This document shows, piece by piece, positions 33,066 to 39,459 of a DNA stretch of 64,000 nucleotides. Source of the DNA: JBFMEX01 sp040752215 (lineage in GTDB: Bacteria > Pseudomonadota > Alphaproteobacteria > Rhizobiales > Hyphomicrobiaceae); assembly GCA_040752215.1 (NCBI GenBank), contig JBFMEX010000015.1, forward strand, positions 1 to 64,000. The letters are read 5' to 3'. The notes beneath the pieces are model-generated. The model was not told the origin of the DNA. It searched no databases and saw only the letters and a list, made by a program, of their open reading frames with translations. The translations under genes and the position numbers were made by a program. The first letter of the stretch is position 1. Each line of letters opens with the position of its first letter.

Positions 33066-33515
33066 TCACGCCCTGCGCCGCAGCATGGGGCCGACCCGGG
33101 CCAGCTTGGCCTTCTTGTTGACCAGCGCCTCGAACTTGGCCCAGTGCACGACGACCCGCTCGTGCCGGCCCTCGCCGATCAGGTCGATGCCGTCGTGGGC
33201 GCGCACGGTGAAGCCGATACGCCGCCCGTCGACGGAAGTGCACTCGGCATCGACCGTCACTGTCTGGCCGGGCACGGTGGCGGCCACATGCGAGACGTCG
33301 ATGTGCACGCCTAGGCTGCCCTCGTCGGTCTCGAGATGCGGCTCCAAGACCCTCATGCAGGTCCATTCCATCAGCCCGACCATGAAGCCGGTCGCGAACA
33401 CGCGCGGCATGGTCGCGAACTCCACCGCCTCGGGATAGAGATGGGGCACGGTCTTGCTCGCCGGCACGGTGTAGGCGAGCTGGAACCTGGCGCCGGGCTG
33501 CAGGGTGTCCTTCAT
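33066..33515 (-). CDS. FlK-like hotdog thioesterase inside the nuo operon
   Basis: The 149-residue protein matches the thioesterase group that includes fluoroacetyl-CoA thioesterase FlK: ASKTVPHLYPEAVEFATMP, then GFMVGLMEWTCMRVLEPHL carrying the conserved Glu, HIDVSHVAATVPGQTVTVD carrying the His, and DLIGEGRHERVVVHW. It should cleave small acyl-CoA thioesters in the cytoplasm; the substrate is unknown. It lies between nuoC (4-base gap) and nuoD (45-base gap) on the same strand, so it is expressed with complex I. This placement is unusual. Confidence 0.85.
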   Translation of the reverse strand: MKDTLQPGARFQLAYTVPASKTVPHLYPEAVEFATMPRVFATGFMVGLMEWTCMRVLEPHLETDEGSLGVHIDVSHVAATVPGQTVTVDAECTSVDGRRIGFTVRAHDGIDLIGEGRHERVVVHWAKFEALVNKKAKLARVGPMLRRRA

Positions 33516-33519
33516 CGCG

Positions 33520-34143
33520 TCACGCCTTGCCGGCCAGCGGCTTGCCGCTCGCCTTCTCGTCGCCGGGGAGCGCGTAGGCGCCGCCCTCCCACGGACTCTC
33601 GAAGTCGAAATTGCGGAACTCCTGGCTGAGCTTCACCGGCTCGTAGACGACGCGCTTCTCGACATCGTCGTAGCGCACCTCGACGAAGCCGGTGAGCGGG
33701 AAATCCTTGCGCAGCGGATAGCCCTGGAAGCCGTAGTCGGTGAGAATGCGCCTCAGGTCCGGATGGCCCGAGAACAGGATGCCGAACATGTCGTAGGCCT
33801 CGCGTTCGTACCAGTTGGCGGCCGAGAATACCTCGACCGCGCTCGGCACCGGCGTCGCCTCGTCGGTCTCGACCTTGACGCGGATGCGCTGGTTGGTGCG
33901 CGGGGACAGCAGATGGTAGACAACGTCGAAGCGGCTGGTGCGCGCCGGCCAGTCGACGCCGCAGATGTCGATCAGAACCTCGAAGCGGCAGCGAGCGTCG
34001 TCGCGCAGCACCTTCAGCACCTGCAGGATCTGGCCGCGGGCGACGGTCAGCGTCAGCTCGTCGTGGGCAACCTTGCTTGCCAGCAGCGCGCCGGCAATTC
34101 GACCGCCGATGTAGTCGCCGAGCTCCTTGAGCGTCTCGTCCAT
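33520..34143 (-). CDS. nuoC: NADH-quinone oxidoreductase subunit C
   Basis: The 207-residue protein is a single NuoC, not fused to NuoD. Markers are LIDICGVDWPARTSRFDVVY, YHLLSPRTNQRIRVKVE, ANWYEREAYDMFGILFSGHP and RRILTDYGFQGYPLRKDFPL. It is the 30-kDa subunit of the peripheral arm of complex I. ATG 34143 is preceded by a purine-rich repeat region (GGTGAGT units) that could serve as ribosome site. A 69-base repeat-rich spacer separates it from nuoB. Confidence 0.97.
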   Translation of the reverse strand: MDETLKELGDYIGGRIAGALLASKVAHDELTLTVARGQILQVLKVLRDDARCRFEVLIDICGVDWPARTSRFDVVYHLLSPRTNQRIRVKVETDEATPVPSAVEVFSAANWYEREAYDMFGILFSGHPDLRRILTDYGFQGYPLRKDFPLTGFVEVRYDDVEKRVVYEPVKLSQEFRNFDFESPWEGGAYALPGDEKASGKPLAGKA

Positions 34144-34151
34144 GGGGCACC

Positions 34152-34211
34152 CTGGTGAGTGGTGAGTCGTGAGTGGTGAGTAGGGGCGACGCTGCTGCCT
34201 GCTGCCTGCTG
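34152..34211. repeat. Simple repeats between nuoB and nuoC
   Basis: Near-direct copies of GTGAGTGGTGAGT are followed by GCTGCCT repeated three times. The stretch lies in the nuoB-nuoC gap, where genes are usually adjacent. Replication slippage could vary its length. Confidence 0.7.
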
Positions 34212-34212
34212 C

Positions 34213-34788
34213 CTACCTCTCGATCGTTCCTGTGCGGCGGATCTTCCGCTGCAGCAGCAGGATGCCGTAGACCAGCGCCTCCGCAGTCGGCGGGCAGCCG
34301 GGCACGTAGACGTCGACCGGCACGACGCGGTCGCAGCCGCGCACCACGGCGTAGGAGTAGTGGTAATAGCCGCCGCCATTGGCGCACGAGCCCATCGAGA
34401 TGACGTAGCGCGGCTCCGGCATCTGGTCGTAGACCTTGCGCAAGGCCGGTGCCATCTTGTTGGTCAGCGTGCCGGCAACGATCATCACGTCCGACTGGCG
34501 CGGGCTGGCGCGCGGCGCGAAGCCGAACCGCTCGACGTCGTAGCGCGGCATGGACGCCTGCATCATCTCGACCGCGCAGCAGGCGAGCCCGAACGTCATC
34601 CACATCAGCGAGCCGGTGCGGGCCCAGTTGATCAGGTCGTCGGTGGTGGTGACGAGGAAGCCCTTGTCGGCGAGCTGGTTGCTCATCTCGGCGAAGCCGC
34701 GATCACCGGGCACGACGAGGCCGGAGCCGCCGCCTGCCCCTTCCTTGGCGGTCTCGAACGCAAATTGCGGCGGGGTGATCAATCCCAT
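34213..34788 (-). CDS. nuoB: NADH-quinone oxidoreductase subunit B
   Basis: From ATG 34788 the product has 191 residues. Cluster N2 ligands are visible in MTFGLACCAVEMMQ (tandem Cys), ISMGSCANGGGYY and YVPGCPPTAEAL. N2 hands electrons to ubiquinone in complex I. The start overlaps the nuoA stop by ten bases, indicating translational coupling. The N-terminal 30 residues (GGGSGLVVPGDRGFAEM) are variable, as in other alphaproteobacteria. Confidence 0.97.
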   Translation of the reverse strand: MGLITPPQFAFETAKEGAGGGSGLVVPGDRGFAEMSNQLADKGFLVTTTDDLINWARTGSLMWMTFGLACCAVEMMQASMPRYDVERFGFAPRASPRQSDVMIVAGTLTNKMAPALRKVYDQMPEPRYVISMGSCANGGGYYHYSYAVVRGCDRVVPVDVYVPGCPPTAEALVYGILLLQRKIRRTGTIER

Positions 34789-35144
34789 TCGAGCGCTCCC
34801 TTGCGCCACTCGTAGATGAAGCCGATGGTCAGCACGCCTAGGAAGATCATCATCGACCAGAACCCGAGCGCGCCGATGTCCTTGAACGCCACCGCCCACG
34901 GAAACAGGAACGCCACCTCGAGGTCGAAGATGATGAACAGGATCGAGACGAGGTAGAAGCGGACGTCGAACTTCATGCGCGCGTCGTCGAACGCATTGAA
35001 GCCGCACTCGTAGGCCGAGACCTTCTCGGGATCCGGGTTCTGCACCGCGATCAGGAACGGCGCCGCCATCAAGGCGACGCCGATGAACAGCGCCACGCCG
35101 AGAAAGACAGCGATCGGCAGATAGTCGAGAAAGAGCTGGTTCAT
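34779..35144 (-). CDS. nuoA: NADH-quinone oxidoreductase subunit A
   Basis: The 121-residue protein has three membrane helices and the NuoA signatures KVSAYECGFNAFDDARMKFD and VRFYLVSILFIIFDLEVAFL. NuoA is a membrane subunit of complex I near the quinone channel. It is the first gene of the nuo unit; the region between it and tRNA-Gly (35145-35315) probably holds the promoter, but no strong box is evident. Confidence 0.97.
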   Translation of the reverse strand: MNQLFLDYLPIAVFLGVALFIGVALMAAPFLIAVQNPDPEKVSAYECGFNAFDDARMKFDVRFYLVSILFIIFDLEVAFLFPWAVAFKDIGALGFWSMMIFLGVLTIGFIYEWRKGALEWD

Positions 35145-35315
35145 GGACGGCCTTTCGGGCCCGCCCGAGGGGGCGGACGGCGCACTCTGCCAAGGGACCC
35201 GACGGTGTTAACGCAGCCGCCGGCCGGGCGCAACCGCACCCGCGCTAAAGGCGTAGGCCGGACGGCACGGCGGATGGGCTCATGGACCGGAGAGGATCGC
35301 AATCTCGGAAGCGGA

Positions 35316-35389
35316 TGGAGCGGGTGAAGGGAATCGAACCCTCGTATTCAGCTTGGAAGGCTGCTGCTCTACCATTGAGCTACACCCGC
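35316..35389 (-). tRNA. tRNA-Gly (UCC)
   Basis: On the minus strand the 74-base gene begins GCGGGTGTAGCTC and ends CACCCGCTCCA with encoded CCA. The acceptor stem GCGGGTG pairs with CACCCGC. The anticodon loop CTTCCAA gives anticodon UCC. The T arm carries GGTTCGATTCC. Confidence 0.95.
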
Positions 35390-35402
35390 AGTATTTCTGG
35401 TT

Positions 35403-35552
35403 GCTCGTGGCGACTCCCCTCCGGGGAGCCGGCCGCCACGAGCGCAAGCTCGTCTCTGCTAGTCTCTACTCGTAGCGACTCCGCTCCGCGGAGCCGGCCG
35501 CCACGAGGGTCCGCCCGTGACGGCCGGCTCGCGGAACGCGAGTCGTCACGGG
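35403..35552. repeat. Cluster of three REP-like hairpin repeats
   Basis: Three copies lie between tRNA-Gly and tRNA-Tyr: 35403-35443, 35469-35507 and, inverted, 35514-35552. Each has outer arms of about 9-10 bp (GCTCGTGGCG with CGCCACGAGC in copy 1; CCCGTGACG with CGTCACGGG in copy 3), a GCCGGCC-type segment and an inner hairpin. Inner stems differ but stay paired: CTCCCC/GGGGAG, CTCCGC/GCGGAG and CTCGCG/CGCGAG. Such compensatory change shows selection or copying of structure. Confidence 0.8.
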
Positions 35553-35562
35553 CCAACAAATA

Positions 35563-35647
35563 TGGTGGAGGGGGCTGGATTCGAACCAGCGTAGGCGAAG
35601 CCAACGGATTTACAGTCCGTCCCCTTTAGCCACTCGGGCACCCCTCC
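35563..35647 (-). tRNA. tRNA-Tyr (GUA)
   Basis: The 85-base minus-strand gene begins GGAGGGGTGCCCGAGTGG and ends with CCCCTCCACCA, including CCA. The anticodon arm ACGGACTGTAAATCCGT gives anticodon GUA. A long variable arm, typical of bacterial tRNA-Tyr, is present (GGCTTCGCC). The T arm is GGTTCGAATCC. Confidence 0.95.
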
Positions 35648-35775
35648 ATCTGCCGCCCGGACACCCGGGCGCAACGCAAACGAAAGCGCCCCGCGCGACG
35701 GCGCAGGGCCTCCCCGTAGTTATGGAGCGGCCCCCTTGGATGTCAATGCCAAAAGCGGCAGGATGGGCTCCGGTT

Positions 35776-35815
35776 GCTCATGGCAACTGCGCTCTGCGAG
35801 GCCGGCCGTCACGAG
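35776..35815. repeat. Fourth, decayed REP-like repeat
   Basis: GCTCATGGCAACTGCGCTCT...GGCCGGCCGTCACGAGC resembles the three repeats near the tRNA genes but its inner stem no longer pairs cleanly. It lies 82 bases before rlmB. Confidence 0.6.
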
Positions 35816-35897
35816 CGGGTCCTGCCCTGACGCATCGAGACCGCGCACGAGCGGGCGCCGCCCTTCCCAACCCTGTTCTGCAACCAGTGACTTGCCC

Positions 35898-36710
35898 ATG
35901 AAACGCGACCACCCGAGGCGCCGGCCCGCGCCGCCGCGCGGCCCCTCCCCCTCGCGCCCCGAGGACGACACCCGCGGCCTCGTCTACGGCACCCATGCCG
36001 CCGAGGCCGCGCTCGTCAATCCGGCGCGACGGGTCCGCCGCATCCGGGCGACCGAGAACGCCGCCAACCGGCTGGCGCCGGCGATTGCCGCGCGTGGCAT
36101 CGAGGTGGAGTGCGTCAGCCCGCGCGACCTCGACCGCCTGCTCGGGGCCGATACCGTGCACCAGGGCGTGCTGCTCGATGTCGAGCCGCTGGAGGAGCCC
36201 GAGGTAGACACGCTAGTGCGCCGCGCCGCAGCGGGAGCGCCGTTGGTCGTGCTCGACCATGTCACCGACCCACACAACGTCGGCGCGGTGCTGCGCTCGG
36301 CAGCCGTGTTTGGTGCGGCGGGGCTCGTCATGACCCGCCGCCACAGCCCGCCGATCAACGCGACACTGGCCAAGGCGGCCTCCGGCGCGCTGGAGCTGGT
36401 GCCGGTGCTGCCGGTGCAGAATTTGGCCAAGCTCCTCGAAGAGTTGAAGCGACACGGGTTCACGATCATCGGCCTCGATGCACAGGCCGAGCACCTCGCG
36501 GACGACGAGCCCTTCACGGCACCGGTCGCGATCGTGCTCGGTGCCGAGGGCAAGGGGCTCAGGCAGCTGACCCGGGAGACCTGCACGCGGCTCTGCCGGA
36601 TCGCCAACGAGCCGGGCGCGCTGGCCAGCCTCAACGTCTCCAATGCCGCCGCCGTGACCCTGCATCTCGCCGCCATGCGCCGCCGTGGCCGTGCGTCGGG
36701 ATCGCGTTAG
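35898..36710 (+). CDS. rlmB: 23S rRNA 2'-O-methyltransferase RlmB
   Basis: The 270-residue SpoU-family protein has a basic, disordered N-terminus (KRDHPRRRPAPPRG), a substrate-binding domain starting RGLVYGTHAAEAALVNP, and the trefoil-knot SPOUT domain with LVVLDHVTDPHNVGAVLRSA, VAIVLGAEGKGLRQL and ANEPGALASLNVSNAAAVTL. It methylates the ribose of G2251 in the 23S P-loop. It is divergent from tRNA-Tyr and tRNA-Gly, a usual arrangement in Rhizobiales, and overlaps the next small gene by four bases, tail to tail. Confidence 0.94.
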   Translation: MKRDHPRRRPAPPRGPSPSRPEDDTRGLVYGTHAAEAALVNPARRVRRIRATENAANRLAPAIAARGIEVECVSPRDLDRLLGADTVHQGVLLDVEPLEEPEVDTLVRRAAAGAPLVVLDHVTDPHNVGAVLRSAAVFGAAGLVMTRRHSPPINATLAKAASGALELVPVLPVQNLAKLLEELKRHGFTIIGLDAQAEHLADDEPFTAPVAIVLGAEGKGLRQLTRETCTRLCRIANEPGALASLNVSNAAAVTLHLAAMRRRGRASGSR

Positions 36711-36958
36711 GGAGGCGGCCCGTCCTGCTCGTCGTCCTTGTCGGGCAGCAGCATGACGGCAGCTCCCATCGACAGGCTGGCGAACGTCAGCGCAAACATG
36801 AAGTAAAGCATGCCGAGCGCCAGCGCCGGTTCGTTGCTCGTCTCGAGCAGATCCTTGAGGCCGGCGACGTTGGACATGATCACGGCCGCCGCCGCCACGA
36901 CGCCGAACGCCGCGCCGAGCAGGCAATGCAGCCCGAGAAATCGCACAAGCCGTGGCAT
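36707..36958 (-). CDS. Small two-helix membrane protein
   Basis: The 83-residue product has two membrane helices (LLGAAFGVVAAAAVIMSNVA and ALGMLYFMFALTFASLSMGA) joined by an acidic loop LKDLLETSNEPAL. The tail is DKDDEQDGPPP. No function is known. Its stop overlaps the rlmB stop by four bases in convergent orientation. A real gene is likely because of the clean hydrophobic pattern and start. Confidence 0.65.
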   Translation of the reverse strand: MPRLVRFLGLHCLLGAAFGVVAAAAVIMSNVAGLKDLLETSNEPALALGMLYFMFALTFASLSMGAAVMLLPDKDDEQDGPPP

Positions 36959-37190
36959 CCCGCGGGCCTCCCTGGCTCGCCGAGCATCGACGCTATGGGC
37001 CGCGCTTTCGGGGCGCCCCGTCGAGTGGCCGATATCAGATCTACGTAGGGCGCACCGTGACCTGGATCACTGCGGCAAATCGGCAATGCGCACGAGCGCA
37101 ACAGGCGGCCCGGTCAGCCCGGGCCGCCCGCCGCAACGACTGAATTGGTCACCGCCAGCCGTTCTCCGCAGAAGGCCGGTGAGGATCGGC

Positions 37191-37514
37191 TCAGTCGCAA
37201 TAGGTCCGGCGCGTGCACGAGTAGTGCCCGCCGCGGCACACCGTGTCGCCCCATCTGTTCTCGTAGCAGTAGCGGCCGTGCCAGCCGCACTCACGCGGGC
37301 CGCGATAGCAGCCGCCGTAGCCGTAGTAGCCGCTGTCGTAATAGCGGTGGCGCGAGTGGGCGTAGGCACCCAGGATGCCGAGGCCGATGATCCCGGCGGC
37401 GACGCCGGCGGCAATCCGCCCGCCACGCCCGGCTTCTGCCGGCCCCGTCGAGGTCGTGACGACACCGAGCGCCAGCGCGGCGGCCAGCAGCGCATGTGCG
37501 ATTGTCTTCAGCAT
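37191..37514 (-). CDS. Small secreted Gly/Tyr/Cys-rich protein
   Basis: The 107-residue product has a signal peptide (LLAAALALGVVTTSTGPAEA). The mature part has a glycine-zipper-like segment (AAGVAAGIIGLGILGAY), then an aromatic and Cys-rich tail (YYGYGGCYRGPRECGWHGR; YSCTRRTYCD) with six Cys that may form disulfides in the periplasm. Such short proteins are common in Rhizobiales and have no known activity. It precedes no co-directional partner closely; a second secreted Tyr-rich gene lies 186 bases upstream. Confidence 0.7.
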   Translation of the reverse strand: MLKTIAHALLAAALALGVVTTSTGPAEAGRGGRIAAGVAAGIIGLGILGAYAHSRHRYYDSGYYGYGGCYRGPRECGWHGRYCYENRWGDTVCRGGHYSCTRRTYCD

Positions 37515-37699
37515 GACTTCATCCCCAAGTCGTGGCCGCCGGTGCGGCTCGATCCGGACCCCCACCTGCCGTCTCACCGGCGCGGCGGGCCGCCTCGTAT
37601 CCCCTGGGTGAAGTATTCGCGCCACGAACATGAATGAGGCATGAACGCCGCTCCGGCGCCATGCCTCGATTGCGATTGGCGTCCGTCGCGTGCCTCGTT

Positions 37700-38074
37700 T
37701 CACCAGTGGTCGCGAGAGCGCACGTCCACGGGTTGGTACTCGACCTTGCCCTTGGGGTAGCCCCATGCCTGATAATAGCGCGGCAGGCGGAAGTGCGGCC
37801 GGTGCTTGCGGACGAGATGAGCCGGACGCCAATAGCCCGAGTTGTAATAGGGGTAGTAGCGCGGCTGCACGTAGCGATAGGCATAGGGGTCGGTGCCGGA
37901 ATTGACGTGATACACGTGCACGTAGCGGGGGTAGTAGACGTGGTGATGCACGACGCCGGTCTGGCCGTAGCCGGCCGGCGTGCGATCGCGATGCCAGGCG
38001 GCGGCGGGCTCGGACATCGTGAGCAGGGCGCCGGCGAGCATGGCAAGGGCGGGAACGGTTGTCTCAAGACGCAT
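37700..38074 (-). CDS. Small secreted His/Tyr-rich protein
   Basis: The 124-residue protein has a signal peptide (VPALAMLAGALLTMSEPAAA). The mature part is rich in His, Tyr and Arg: GVVHHHVYYPRYVHVYHVNS and RYVQPRYYPYYNSGYWRP. His-rich segments may bind metals, but that is inference. A perfect 14-bp inverted repeat lies 56 bases before its start. No family was recognised. Confidence 0.7.
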   Translation of the reverse strand: MRLETTVPALAMLAGALLTMSEPAAAWHRDRTPAGYGQTGVVHHHVYYPRYVHVYHVNSGTDPYAYRYVQPRYYPYYNSGYWRPAHLVRKHRPHFRLPRYYQAWGYPKGKVEYQPVDVRSRDHW

Positions 38075-38129
38075 GACGGAACTCCTCGTGGATGCGCGGC
38101 GCAGCGTGCCAGACTCGATCCAGTATCGT

Positions 38130-38181
38130 GATCGCGAAATTCGCCACCTTCTGCGGCGCGCGTCGAACGAATTTCGCGATC
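38130..38181. promoter_or_regulatory. Perfect 14-bp inverted repeat upstream of secreted gene
   Basis: GATCGCGAAATTCG (38130-38143) and CGAATTTCGCGATC (38168-38181) are exact complements with a 24-base spacer. It lies 56 to 107 bases before the His/Tyr-rich gene start at 38074. A 14-bp perfect match is very unlikely by chance; it may be an operator pair or a leader stem. Confidence 0.65.
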
Positions 38182-38243
38182 TGAACGGCACTGGCAACAT
38201 CAAGGACCCAGTGTGATTCAGATCGAGAGGTCCGCCCCGCAAC

Positions 38244-38275
38244 CTGGCAGGAAGGCATGCTGGCAGGAAGGCTTG
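38244..38275. repeat. Tandem 16-base direct repeat
   Basis: CTGGCAGGAAGGCATG (38244-38259) is followed directly by CTGGCAGGAAGGCTTG, one mismatch apart. It lies about 280 bases before wecG. Confidence 0.7.
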
Positions 38276-38379
38276 CAGCGGGCTACTCGATCATCACACT
38301 AGACTGCAAATGACTAAGGTTCGGCTAACCGTGCAAGCGCGTCATGGTTAACGAGAGTGGCGACGCTTGGCCTGTCGGC

Positions 38380-38394
38380 TGGCACGCCGATTGC
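38380..38394 (+). promoter_or_regulatory. Sigma-54 type promoter before the wecG-like gene
   Basis: TGGCACG-CCGA-TTGC matches the -24/-12 consensus, with GG (38381-38382) and GC (38393-38394) exactly ten bases apart. It is 136-160 bases before the gene start. A similar element precedes the Wzz-like gene. Confidence 0.7.
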
Positions 38395-38553
38395 GAATGC
38401 CGCTGGCGAGCGGCCCGGAGCGGAACATCCGTACCCGTCTGCCCTGCCCGGAAGCGTTCCACAGGCAACGCCCTCCGTGCTAGGAAGGTCAAGCCTGCGT
38501 TAATCAGTGTCAGTATCGGGGACAGTACGGTGAGCGCCAGAGTTGCCGAAGGG

Positions 38554-39348
38554 ATGAGCGAGGTCGAGATCAGCCGCGCGCCGGCGTCGCTGGCTCGTGT
38601 CGATGGCTGGGCCATCACTACCGCGACCATGGCCGACGCGGTGCGAGATACGATTGCCGCCGCCCGTCGCGGTGGAGGCTTCTCGGTCGTAACGCTCAAT
38701 CTTGATCACCTGGTCAAACTGAGACGCAATGACGATTTCCGCCGCGCCTATGCGGCCGCTCGCATCGTCACCGCCGACGGCGCGCCGGTCGCTGCGCTTG
38801 CGCGCCTGCAGAACCGCACGATCGAGCGCACCGCGGGCGCGGATCTGCTGGTGCCGCTCGTCGAGGCCGCGGCCGAGGCAGGGGTTGCGCTCTATCTCTA
38901 CGGCTCCCGGGACGACGTCCTTGCCCGCGCCGGGCGAGCGCTCGCCAGCCGTTGCGAGGGCCGTCTCGATATCGTCGGCTCCTCCTCTCCGGGAGCGAAT
39001 TTCGATCCGACCGGCCCCGAGGCCGACGCGGCGATCGCCCGCATCAAGGCGTCTGGCGCGCGGCTCGTCCTGCTCGCGCTCGGCGCTCCGAAGCAGGAGA
39101 TCTTTGCCGCGCGAGCGGTCGCGCAGGGTGTCGATGCCGGGTTCGTGTGCATCGGCGCTGCGCTCGACTTCATCGTCGGCGCACAGGTGCGCGCGCCCGG
39201 CTTCATGCAGCGCCACGGCCTCGAGTGGCTGTGGCGTCTCGCCACCAACCCGCGCCGCCTCGGCGCCCGCTACGCACAGTGTGCGCTGCTGCTCGCCGAC
39301 CTGACGCTGGTCGACCCGCTGCGCCAGAGGCTTGCCGGCAGCCGCTGA
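38554..39348 (+). CDS. WecG/TagA/CpsF family glycosyltransferase (GT26)
   Basis: The 264-residue protein has the GT26 pattern: a hydrophobic N-terminal region, FSVVTLNLDHLVKLRRNDDF, RIVTADGAPVAALARL, LYLYGSRDDVLARA, then LVLLALGAPKQEIFAAR and the C-terminal GFMQRHGLEWLWRLATNPRR. Such enzymes transfer ManNAcA, ManNAc or glucose to lipid-linked sugar in polysaccharide synthesis at the inner membrane. GTG 38530 would add eight residues; ATG 38554 follows GAAGGG. A sigma-54 type promoter lies upstream. Its sugar donor is unknown. Confidence 0.88.
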   Translation: MSEVEISRAPASLARVDGWAITTATMADAVRDTIAAARRGGGFSVVTLNLDHLVKLRRNDDFRRAYAAARIVTADGAPVAALARLQNRTIERTAGADLLVPLVEAAAEAGVALYLYGSRDDVLARAGRALASRCEGRLDIVGSSSPGANFDPTGPEADAAIARIKASGARLVLLALGAPKQEIFAARAVAQGVDAGFVCIGAALDFIVGAQVRAPGFMQRHGLEWLWRLATNPRRLGARYAQCALLLADLTLVDPLRQRLAGSR

Positions 39349-39459
39349 TGGTGCACGGGCCGCCTCCTTTCACCGCGCCCCATGAGGCGTGGCAAAGCGT
39401 GCGGCCCTCTCATTCGGTGCGAGGTCGTCTCGCCGCATCGATTCGCCGCTGGGCGGCAG

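Larger units (their letters stand above)
38075..38553. other. Intergenic region with several regulatory-like sequences
   Basis: These 479 bases hold the 14-bp inverted repeat, a tandem 16-base repeat and a sigma-54 type promoter, each listed separately. No gene is visible. Confidence 0.6.

Noticed and set aside
34152..34211. GTGAGT/GCTGCCT repeats as a regulatory element
   Set aside because: They look like simple slippage repeats; no pairing or protein-site pattern supports a function, so they are listed only as a repeat.
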